DNA of 43,077 nt from CAZQKE01 sp964593865 (GTDB lineage Bacteria; Chloroflexota; Anaerolineae; JAAYZQ01). The notes below the pieces were generated by a model. That model made no database searches. It saw nothing but the letters and a program-made list of their open reading frames with translations, and was not told where the DNA came from. The stretch is from contig CAZQKE010000021.1 of NCBI GenBank assembly GCA_964593865.1, forward strand, positions 1 through 43,077, given 5' to 3'. A program made the translations under genes and the position numbers. Every line of letters starts with the position of its first letter. Within the stretch, counting starts at the first letter, position 1. Shown here in pieces: positions 1 to 6,660 of this stretch.

Positions 1-1533
1 CTGATGATGATCACCGGCGTCATGGTTTTTGGCGAACCGATAGACTACGAACGCTTGAAGGCGATGTTGCAGCGCGACCTGCTGCGTTTTGACCGCTTTC
101 GCCAGCGCGTCGTTCCCTCCTCGTTGCTGCCCACCGGACGGTTCGCCTGGGAGGATGACCCAGATTTTGATATGGACTATCATCTGCAACGGGCTACCCT
201 GCCGCCCCCCGGCGATCAGGCTGCCTTGCAGGAGCTGGTCAGCCTGCTGGCCAGCACCCAGTTGGACCTACGCCGCCCTCTGTGGCAATTCCACCTGGTG
301 GAAGGCTACGGCGACGGCTGCGCTCTCATTTGCCGCCTGCACCACTGCATCGGCGACGGCATGGCCCTGGTCTACGTCCTCCTTTCAATGGCCGAAACCG
401 GCCCTGATGCCCCCTGGCCCCTCATCGAGCCGCAGCCGCCGCGCCGGGCAAAAGCCGCCCCTTGGCGCCGCGTCACCCGCCCCCTCCGCGCCGCCGTCCG
501 GGTTGCCGGGCAGGCGGTCCAAACGGCCTGGCGCGAATGCGAAGCCACCCGTGCCGATCCGTCGCGCCTGGTCGCCGGGGCCAAAACCGGCCTGCGCGGG
601 GCGGCAGCCGCCGGTCGCCTGCTCCTCCTCTGGCCGGATCCAAAAACCGCCTTCAAAGGGCCTTTGGGCGTGGCCAAGCGGGCCGCCTGGACACAGCCGA
701 TCCCGCTTCCCCAGGTAAAATTCGTGGGGAAGACGCTGGGGGGGACGGTCAACGACGTGATGCTCACCGCCCTGAGCGGCGCATTGGGCCGCTACCTGCG
801 GGACCGGGGGGAACGGGTGGACGGCCTGAACGTGCGGGCTATCGTTCCCGTCAACCTGCGCGAACCGGGCACAGAATCGGAACTGGGCAACAAATTCGGC
901 CTGGTCTTTCTGGCCCTGCCGGTGGGCATCGCCGAGCCGGTGGAGCGGCTGCACACCCTCAAAAAGCGCATGGATGCCCTAAAGGGTTCGCTGGAAGCCC
1001 CCGTCGCTTTCGGCATCCTCTCCGCCATTGGCAGTGTGCCCAAAGCGGTCCAGGATTTGGGCGTCAACCTTTTCGGGATGAAAGGCACGGCGGTTGTCAC
1101 CAACGTCATGGGGCCGCCTATCCCCCTCTACCTGGCCGGTGCGCCTTTGGAATCGCTCATGTTCTGGGTTCCCCAATCGGGCCATTTGGGGATGGGAATC
1201 AGCATCCTCAGTTACAAAGGGGAAATTCTGATGGGCGTCATCACCGACGCGGGCTTGGTCCCCGATCCGGAGGCCATTGTGACCGCTTTCGACGCCGAAT
1301 TTGAGGCATTGGTCCGGGCCGCCCAGGAAGCCCAGGCCGCCCCCAGCGTGGAAAAGATGAACGCCCAGCTGGATCAAGCCCTCGCCACCCTGGAGACCAT
1401 CGTCGGGGAAAAGGAAGCGGCCCCGGAACGTTGTCAGGCCCTGACCAAAGCGGGGACACCCTGCAAGAACCGCCCGCTGCCCGGCTCTCGCTACTGTCGG
1501 GTGCACCAACCGGCGGAGCAGATCACAGAGTAG
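1..1533 (+). CDS. WS/DGAT-family wax ester synthase/diacylglycerol acyltransferase, 5' end cut by window edge
   Basis: Family members transfer an acyl group from acyl-CoA to a fatty alcohol or diacylglycerol, making neutral storage lipid at the membrane. The active-site HHxxxDG motif is visible as HHCIGDG about 115 residues in, and the C-terminal half has the usual NDVMLTALSGALGRYL region. The first ATG is at 4, but family proteins have roughly 20 more residues before the MMITGVMVF segment and the frame is open to base 1, so the true start lies outside the window. The last ~35 residues are unusual: a Cys/His pattern C-x9-C-x10-C-x2-H that looks like a small zinc-binding module and is not part of the usual family architecture. 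The 3' end overlaps the convergent 4Fe-4S gene by 11 bp. The wax versus triacylglycerol preference cannot be read from sequence. Confidence 0.88.
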   Translation: MMMITGVMVFGEPIDYERLKAMLQRDLLRFDRFRQRVVPSSLLPTGRFAWEDDPDFDMDYHLQRATLPPPGDQAALQELVSLLASTQLDLRRPLWQFHLVEGYGDGCALICRLHHCIGDGMALVYVLLSMAETGPDAPWPLIEPQPPRRAKAAPWRRVTRPLRAAVRVAGQAVQTAWRECEATRADPSRLVAGAKTGLRGAAAAGRLLLLWPDPKTAFKGPLGVAKRAAWTQPIPLPQVKFVGKTLGGTVNDVMLTALSGALGRYLRDRGERVDGLNVRAIVPVNLREPGTESELGNKFGLVFLALPVGIAEPVERLHTLKKRMDALKGSLEAPVAFGILSAIGSVPKAVQDLGVNLFGMKGTAVVTNVMGPPIPLYLAGAPLESLMFWVPQSGHLGMGISILSYKGEILMGVITDAGLVPDPEAIVTAFDAEFEALVRAAQEAQAAPSVEKMNAQLDQALATLETIVGEKEAAPERCQALTKAGTPCKNRPLPGSRYCRVHQPAEQITE

Positions 1534-2068
1534 GCCAATGGGTGGCGAGCAATTCCTCAATTTGTGCTTTCTGCTCGGCCAGGGCCGGGTCCTCGTGCAG
1601 GGGGACACAACGGTCCAGTTCAATCTGATCGGTGGTCAGTTTGAGGGCAAAGTTGAAGCAGGTCTCTTCGCCGCATTGCTTGCAGTTGGTACGAGGGAGC
1701 AAGCGGTAAAATTCCAGAGGTTGACGGCGGGGATGGGTTGAGTCGTCCGGTTCTATCTCATCCCGCCGTTCCCAGGTTTGGTTGACCAAGTTCACCAGGT
1801 ATTCGATCATCTCCCGCGCTTGCTCCCGGCTCTCCAGGTCGTCAACGGCGATGCGATCGGGCCAGAAGCCGATGTTGTGGGTTTTGTACCGCCAGGAAAG
1901 GGAGGGGCGAGCCGGAATGTAGAGGGCACGACTCAGCGTGGCGTTGAGGTACGGCAGCACATCTCGGATGTCTACGTCCAAATGGGCGATTGCTTCGTAT
2001 TCAAAGTGCTCTGTGCTATGGGTGGCAATGGAGATCTCCAGATCGTACGATTTGATCAGCATCTGCAT
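1523..2068 (-). CDS. Small protein with CODH/ACS-type 4Fe-4S domain
   Basis: A 181-residue protein. The C-terminal third carries C-x2-C-x4-C-x16-C (NCKQCGEETCFNFALKL onward), the spacing of the 4Fe-4S domain found in the corrinoid iron-sulfur subunit of CO dehydrogenase/acetyl-CoA synthase and in related redox proteins (PF04060-like). The N-terminal ~110 residues match no family I recognise; they contain a short segment similar in feel to an N-terminal substrate-facing domain. No Wood-Ljungdahl genes are nearby. The gene is preceded by an extended -10 promoter at 2100-2128 and a GAGGAGG ribosome binding site, and it is divergent from the sulfotransferase gene. Iron-sulfur binding is well supported; the role is unknown. 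Confidence 0.75.
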   Translation of the reverse strand: MQMLIKSYDLEISIATHSTEHFEYEAIAHLDVDIRDVLPYLNATLSRALYIPARPSLSWRYKTHNIGFWPDRIAVDDLESREQAREMIEYLVNLVNQTWERRDEIEPDDSTHPRRQPLEFYRLLPRTNCKQCGEETCFNFALKLTTDQIELDRCVPLHEDPALAEQKAQIEELLATHWPTL

Positions 2069-2099
2069 CCTCCTCGGTTGCCCAAAGTGCGGAGCGCAA

Positions 2100-2128
2100 A
2101 TTATACCACAAAGGTAACGGCTCCACCA
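2100..2128 (-). promoter_or_regulatory. Extended -10 promoter for the 4Fe-4S gene
   Basis: Read leftward, TGGTGG (2128-2123), a 17-nt spacer and TATAAT (2105-2100) preceded by TGTGG, giving an extended -10 (TGnTATAAT). The -35 is weak. Confidence 0.55.
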
Positions 2129-2176
2129 GAACAGGCGTGATCTCGGCGTGCGCCGGGACCGTGGGAGGGGGACACC

Positions 2177-2758
2177 ATGGCAATAGAACCGATCATCATC
2201 GTCTCGGGGCTGCCCCGTTCGGGGACCTCAATGATGATGAGGATGCTAGAAGCAGGAGGCGTGCCGATCTTGACAGACCACGTCCGTACTGCCGACGAAG
2301 ACAATCCCAAAGGCTATTACGAATTTGAGCGGGTCAAACAGATCGCCCACGACAAAGCATGGCTCCCCCAAGCTCAGGGCAAGGCGGTCAAGATGATCTC
2401 CGCCCTGCTCAAACACCTACCGGCCGATTACGAGTACAGGATCGTTTTTATGCAACGCAATATCAGGGAGATCCTGGCCTCCCAGCGGCAGATGCTCCTC
2501 CGCCGGGGTGAGCCGACCGATGGGGTGTCCGATGAGCGGATGGCGGTTCTGTTCACCAAGCATCTAAGTCGGGTCCGCGATTGGCTGAGCAAGCAGCCCC
2601 ACATGCACGTTCTGTACGTCCACTATGGCGATGTACTGGCCGATCCCCTCGGCCAAGCCCGGCGAGTCGCCCATTTTTTGGGTGGTACGCTGGATGAGGA
2701 AGCGATGGCCAGAGTCGTGGATCGCCGCTTGTACCGGCAGCGGTACACCCCGGCCTAG
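2177..2758 (+). CDS. Sulfotransferase-family protein (short)
   Basis: A 193-residue protein starting with a beta strand and a P-loop-like PAPS-binding motif, GLPRSGTS, at residues ~10-17, as in the sulfotransferase superfamily. A second recognisable stretch, VFMQRNIREILASQ near residue 95, corresponds to the 3'-phosphate-binding region (R-D/N-x(3)-S-type). It probably transfers sulfate from PAPS, or is a fold relative without a defined acceptor. It is shorter than most bacterial sulfotransferases (250-300 residues), and I see no broken frame after its stop. The ATG has a GGGAGGGGG ribosome binding site. It lies just upstream of a UDP-glucose dehydrogenase gene, so a role in decorating a uronic-acid-containing glycan is possible but is only an inference. 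Confidence 0.75.
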   Translation: MAIEPIIIVSGLPRSGTSMMMRMLEAGGVPILTDHVRTADEDNPKGYYEFERVKQIAHDKAWLPQAQGKAVKMISALLKHLPADYEYRIVFMQRNIREILASQRQMLLRRGEPTDGVSDERMAVLFTKHLSRVRDWLSKQPHMHVLYVHYGDVLADPLGQARRVAHFLGGTLDEEAMARVVDRRLYRQRYTPA

Positions 2759-2766
2759 AGTTCCAT

Positions 2767-2795
2767 TTGACACATTCCCCTACTTGCGGTATCTT
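2767..2795 (+). promoter_or_regulatory. Sigma-70-type promoter for the UDP-glucose dehydrogenase gene
   Basis: TTGACA at 2767-2772, 17-nt spacer, TATCTT at 2790-2795. The -35 is perfect and the -10 differs at two positions. It lies 40 bp before the start codon at 2835, which has an AGGAGAGGA ribosome binding site. Confidence 0.6.
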
Positions 2796-2834
2796 ACCCT
2801 CCACGCTCACCCATGTCAACAGGAGAGGATCGGA

Positions 2835-4208
2835 ATGAAAAACATCTTGTGCATCGGTGCGGGCTATGTGGGCGGCCCTACGATGGCCGTCATCGCCAAA
2901 CATTGTCCCGAATACCGCGTCGTCGTCGTGGACATCAATGCCGAAAAGATCGCCGCTTGGCAATCGGAACGATTGCCCATTTACGAACCGGGCCTGAAGG
3001 AGATCGTGTTCAGCGTCCGGGGGAAGAACCTCTTTTTCTCCACGGAGATTGAGCGCAACATCGCCGAAGCGGACATCATCTTTGTCAGTGTCAACACACC
3101 GACCAAGACCTTTGGGCGTGGCGCGGGCAAGGCCGCCGACCTGCAGTACTGGGAAAAGACGGCGCGACAGATCGTGGAAAATTCAACCTCGCCCAAGATC
3201 GTAGTGGAAAAGAGTACCTTGCCGGTGCGCACCGCCGAGGCAATGGAGCGTATCCTCAACTCCAACGGGAGGGGCATCTTTTTTGACGTGGTCTCCAACC
3301 CCGAATTCTTGGCCGAAGGTACGGCCATCCGGGATCTGGAACAGCCGGACCGGGTACTCATCGGTGGGCGCGAAACCCCTTCCGGGCGCAAGGCGGTCCA
3401 GGCCATTGTGGACATCTATGCCCATTGGGTTCCCCGCGAGCGCATCATCACGACCAACTTGTGGTCCAGTGAACTTTCCAAACTGGCAGCCAATGCTTTT
3501 TTGGCCCAGCGCATTTCCTCCATCAACGCCATCGCCAATCTGTGCGAAAAGACGGAAGCCGATGTCAGCGAAGTAGCCCATGCCATCGGCACCGACAGTC
3601 GCATCGGCCCCCGCTTCTTGCGGGCCAGTGTCGGCTTTGGCGGTTCCTGTTTCCGCAAGGATATTCTCAATCTGGTTTACCTGTGCGAACACTATGGCCT
3701 GCCCGAAGTGGCTGCCTATTGGGAACAGGTCGTTCGCCTGAACGAATACCAGACCTCCAATTTCGTTACCAAGATGGTGGACGCCATGTTCAACACCGTG
3801 GCCGATAAGCGTATCGCTTTGTTTGGTGCGGCCTTCAAGGCCCACACCAGCGATACTCGCGAATCGGCGGCCCTTAAGGTCTGCCGCGACCTGTTGGAAG
3901 AACATGCCCTCGTCGTCCTGAACGATCCCCGCGCCCTGGAGAATGCGCGCCAAGACCTGGCCGACGTAGCAGACCGGGTGATCTTTGAGCCGGATCCTTA
4001 CGCTGCTGCCAAAGGTGCCCACGCCGTCGTCATTCTGACCGAATGGCCTCAGTATGCCGAGCTGGACTATGAAGCCATCTACGACAGCATGGTCAAGCCG
4101 GCCTTCATTTTCGACGGTCGCAACATCTTGGACCGTCACAAACTGCATGATATTGGGTTCAATGTTTACGCCGTGGGCAAGCCCCCACTCACCCACTTTG
4201 AGCAGTAG
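2835..4208 (+). CDS. UDP-glucose 6-dehydrogenase, eukaryote-like
   Basis: Oxidises UDP-glucose to UDP-glucuronate with two NAD+, supplying glycan precursors in the cytoplasm. The protein has 457 residues. The Rossmann motif GAGYVGGP follows immediately after the start. The catalytic cysteine sits in GFGGSCFRKD (Cys272). Long blocks resemble animal UGDH closely rather than the usual bacterial Ugd/TuaD type: YEPGLKE, GKNLFFST, SVNTPTK, VSNPEFLAEGTAI, ELSKLAANAFLAQRISS and NLVYLCE. The length is near the animal enzyme without its basic tail. I chose the ATG at 2835 because it has a strong ribosome binding site and begins the Rossmann fold directly; the frame extends further upstream without homology. 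Animal-like UGDH is known in scattered bacteria, so this may reflect old transfer. Confidence 0.93.
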   Translation: MKNILCIGAGYVGGPTMAVIAKHCPEYRVVVVDINAEKIAAWQSERLPIYEPGLKEIVFSVRGKNLFFSTEIERNIAEADIIFVSVNTPTKTFGRGAGKAADLQYWEKTARQIVENSTSPKIVVEKSTLPVRTAEAMERILNSNGRGIFFDVVSNPEFLAEGTAIRDLEQPDRVLIGGRETPSGRKAVQAIVDIYAHWVPRERIITTNLWSSELSKLAANAFLAQRISSINAIANLCEKTEADVSEVAHAIGTDSRIGPRFLRASVGFGGSCFRKDILNLVYLCEHYGLPEVAAYWEQVVRLNEYQTSNFVTKMVDAMFNTVADKRIALFGAAFKAHTSDTRESAALKVCRDLLEEHALVVLNDPRALENARQDLADVADRVIFEPDPYAAAKGAHAVVILTEWPQYAELDYEAIYDSMVKPAFIFDGRNILDRHKLHDIGFNVYAVGKPPLTHFEQ

Positions 4209-4225
4209 AAACGTCTGCGGAAAAG

Positions 4226-5335
4226 TTATCCCCGTATCACCGCCCGACGCACGGTGGCCGCCTCCACCCGCTCCGGCACCACCCGGACACCGATACCCGG
4301 TCCGGTGGGGACGGTCATCGTGCCGTCGTCATTGAGGGTGAAGGCCGGTTCCACGATGTCCTGTCGGAAATAGCGGTCGCTGGCCGAAATATCGCCGGGC
4401 AGGGTGAAACCGGGCAGACTGGCCAAAGCGACGTTGTGCGCCCGGCCTACCCCCGTTTCCAGCAGCCCGCCGCACCAAACCGGAATATCCCAGATGCGGC
4501 ACAGGTCGTGGATGGCGCGGGCGACGGTCAGGCCGCCGACGCGCCCCGGCTTGATGTTGATAATGCGCCCGCTATCTAGCACCAGAGCTGCCCGCGCTGC
4601 TGCCAGGGAGGGTATGCTCTCATCCAAGCAGATGGGGGTCCGGAGCTGCCGCTGCAAGGCGGCGTGGTCCACCAGGTCATCATAGGCTAACGGCTGTTCA
4701 ATCATCATCAGGCCGAATTCATCCAGCGCGATCAATGTCTCCGCGTCGTCCAGGGTGTAGGCCGAGTTGGCGTCGGCCATGAGGGGGATGTCCGGGAACT
4801 GTTGGCGTATTTGACGTACCACCTCCACATCCCAACCCGGCTTGATCTTGATCTTGATACGGCTGTAGCCCTGCGCCCAAAAGGTTTCCATGCGTTCCAA
4901 AAGAGCCTGCACCGAAGGCTGTACGCCGATGCTCACCCCCACGGCCACACGCTCCCGCACGCCGCCCAGCATCTGGGCCACCGATTGTCCTCCCGCCCGG
5001 CCCAGCAGGTCCCAGACCGCCGCCTCCAACCCCATCTTGGCGATCTGGTGGCCGCGCACAGGGGCCATCAGGCGGGCCGCATCCTCCGGCGCGGCGACCT
5101 CCTGCCCTACTACCAACGGTCCCAAAAAGTCGTGGAGCACATGCCAGCAGGTTTCCACCGTTTCCGCGGAATACCACGGCCCGGCTGCCGTCGCCGCTTC
5201 CCCCCAGCCGGTCAGTCCTTCTCCCCGCACGGCGACCAAAATCGTCTGCCGGTCCTCCTGACGACCGAAGCTTGTCTCGAAAGGATGCACCAGGGGGAGT
5301 TGCAGATGCCGGATCTCAATCTGTTCAATGCGCAT
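4226..5335 (-). CDS. menC: MenC-type o-succinylbenzoate synthase / N-succinylamino acid racemase (enolase superfamily)
   Basis: A 369-residue member of the enolase superfamily, muconate-lactonizing subgroup. Catalytic features are in the expected order: the KxK pair in RIKIKIKPGWD near residue 165, metal ligands in LMADANSAY, MMIEQPL and CLDESI, and the second lysine in NIKPGRVGG. The GGLLETGVGRAHN block is typical of the OSBS/NSAR family, in which the same fold can make o-succinylbenzoate for menaquinone or racemise N-succinylamino acids. No other men genes are present, so the activity is not settled. It follows the cobalamin-binding gene by 9 bp and is probably cotranscribed with it. It is convergent with the UDP-glucose dehydrogenase gene. 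Confidence 0.85.
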   Translation of the reverse strand: MRIEQIEIRHLQLPLVHPFETSFGRQEDRQTILVAVRGEGLTGWGEAATAAGPWYSAETVETCWHVLHDFLGPLVVGQEVAAPEDAARLMAPVRGHQIAKMGLEAAVWDLLGRAGGQSVAQMLGGVRERVAVGVSIGVQPSVQALLERMETFWAQGYSRIKIKIKPGWDVEVVRQIRQQFPDIPLMADANSAYTLDDAETLIALDEFGLMMIEQPLAYDDLVDHAALQRQLRTPICLDESIPSLAAARAALVLDSGRIINIKPGRVGGLTVARAIHDLCRIWDIPVWCGGLLETGVGRAHNVALASLPGFTLPGDISASDRYFRQDIVEPAFTLNDDGTMTVPTGPGIGVRVVPERVEAATVRRAVIRG

Positions 5336-5344
5336 GACCGGCTC

Positions 5345-5740
5345 CTATGCAACGTTCTCGCGGACAAAGCGGACGATCTCATCGGTGGGCGTGCCGGGGC
5401 CAAAGACGCCTTTGATGCCCATTTCGTGCAAAGCCGGAACATCTTCATCGGGAATGATGCCCCCGGCGACGACCAGCACGTCGTCCATACCATACTCGCG
5501 CAGCAGTTCCATCACGCGGGGAAAGAGGGCCATGTGCGCTCCGGAGAGGATGGACAGCCCTACAACGTCCACGTCCTCCTGCACGGCTGCCTCGGCAATC
5601 ATCTCCGGCGTCTGGCGGATGCCGGTGTAAATGACTTCCATGCCCGCATCGCGCAGAGCGCGGGCGATCACTTTGGCCCCCCGGTCATGGCCGTCCAAAC
5701 CCGGCTTGGCAATCAGCACCCGGATCTTTTTATCTGCCAT
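5345..5740 (-). CDS. Cobalamin-binding subunit of methylmalonyl-CoA-type mutase
   Basis: A 131-residue B12-binding protein corresponding to the C-terminal domain of methylmalonyl-CoA mutase, encoded separately as in archaea and many Chloroflexota. The base-off cobalamin motif DxHxxG appears as DGHDRG near residue 15, and the GIIPDEDVPAL and GVFGPGT blocks match the family. The mutase reaction interconverts succinyl-CoA and methylmalonyl-CoA. The large catalytic subunit is not in the window. I chose the ATG at 5740 because GGAGGGG lies just upstream; an in-frame ATG seven codons earlier has none. It is linked by pathway, not by position, to the decarboxylase operon at 14983-18549. Confidence 0.9.
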   Translation of the reverse strand: MADKKIRVLIAKPGLDGHDRGAKVIARALRDAGMEVIYTGIRQTPEMIAEAAVQEDVDVVGLSILSGAHMALFPRVMELLREYGMDDVLVVAGGIIPDEDVPALHEMGIKGVFGPGTPTDEIVRFVRENVA

Positions 5741-5782
5741 TTGGTCCCCTCCAACCATCATTCATTGCTGGAAAACCCATCC

Positions 5783-5811
5783 TTGACAACAAACCTATTA
5801 CCGAGTACAAT
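5783..5811 (+). promoter_or_regulatory. Consensus promoter in the gap between leftward genes
   Basis: TTGACA at 5783-5788, exactly 17 nt, TACAAT at 5806-5811. It faces rightward, opposite to both flanking genes, and is followed ~50 bp later by an intrinsic terminator, so it appears to drive a short non-coding transcript. Confidence 0.65.
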
Positions 5812-5817
5812 GACGTT

Positions 5818-5887
5818 GCGTGACCTAACCGGCCCCAATGGCTGGGGCGGCCGCGCCCGGCGCCCGCTGTCAAGCGGGCTTTTTTTG
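5818..5887 (+). ncRNA. Candidate small RNA, about 70 nt
   Basis: The predicted transcript runs from ~7 nt after the -10 box to the T-tract. It contains a hairpin (GCCCCA, loop, TGGGGC at about 5832-5848), a GC-rich linker and a terminator hairpin. There is no start codon with a ribosome binding site or meaningful open frame. It does not match a riboswitch or housekeeping RNA that I recognise. It is antisense to the 5' flank of the cobalamin-binding gene's promoter region and to the 3' flank of the HD gene. The exact ends are inferred. Confidence 0.45.
5863..5887 (+). terminator. Intrinsic terminator of the candidate small RNA
   Basis: GCCCGCT, a four-base loop, then AGCGGGC followed by seven T residues. 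The T-tract lies only on the rightward side, so it does not serve the flanking leftward genes. Confidence 0.75.
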
Positions 5888-6010
5888 CATCATCACGTCC
5901 CGATACAACAACATCGCCGGACTCTTGCGTCCCGGATCGCCGGACTCATCTACATACGGCAAATACAAAAGCTCGCGTCTTTCAAAGATCTCGTCAAAGT
6001 TACATTTGTC

Positions 6011-6604
6011 TTATGCAGATGCTTGGGTTCGTCCGGCCAGCCCCAGTTCCGGGGCAATTTCCTGCATCGCTTGCAGGACCAGCGGCACGTGCTCGGTCCA
6101 CAGGTCCACGCCCAACGCCTCGCACGCCTCCTCAATCTCCCGGCGGTTGACCGCTGCCGCAAAGGAGCGATCTTTCCACTTCTTTTTGACGGAGCGGATC
6201 TTGGTGATGTCGCGGATGTCTTTGCTGGGGCGCACCAGGGCTACGGCGACCAAAAAGCCGGTCAGTTCGTCCACCGCGACCAGTGTCTTTTCCATCAACG
6301 TTTCAGGACGAACGCCGGTGTATTCCCCGGCATGGGAAAGGACGGCATGGACGATTTCCTCCGGCCAACCCCGCTCCCGCAGAATGCGGGCGCCGACGAC
6401 CGGATGGCCCTCCGTTGAAAGGTCGGGGTAGCGTTCGTAATCAAAGTCGTGGATCAAGCCCACGATGCCCCAGAGCTCCTCATCCTCACCGAATTTGCGG
6501 GCATAGGCCCGCATGGCCGCTTCCACGGCCAGCATGTGGTGGATCAGGTTGGGCTTGTGGGTAAATTCGTTGACCAGCTCCCAAGCATCTTGCCGCGTTT
6601 TCAT
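6011..6604 (-). CDS. HD-domain hydrolase
   Basis: A 197-residue metal-dependent phosphohydrolase-like protein. HD-superfamily ligands are visible: H in LIHHMLAVE, HD in GLIHDFDYER, H in EGHPVVG and a later histidine in AVLSHAGEY, followed by D in VAVDELTG. This is the compact single-domain type often annotated as an HD or HDIG protein; the substrate is unknown. The ATG at 6604 has AAGGAGG upstream and starts the helix carrying the first ligand. It follows gyrB by 56 bp on the same strand and may be the last gene of that transcript. I see no clear terminator in the 6010-5888 stretch after it. Confidence 0.8.
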   Translation of the reverse strand: MKTRQDAWELVNEFTHKPNLIHHMLAVEAAMRAYARKFGEDEELWGIVGLIHDFDYERYPDLSTEGHPVVGARILRERGWPEEIVHAVLSHAGEYTGVRPETLMEKTLVAVDELTGFLVAVALVRPSKDIRDITKIRSVKKKWKDRSFAAAVNRREIEEACEALGVDLWTEHVPLVLQAMQEIAPELGLAGRTQASA

Positions 6605-6660
6605 TGAACCCTCCTTGAAGAAATTTCGTACACGCCGTCCGGTCAGGACACCCTGATCGG

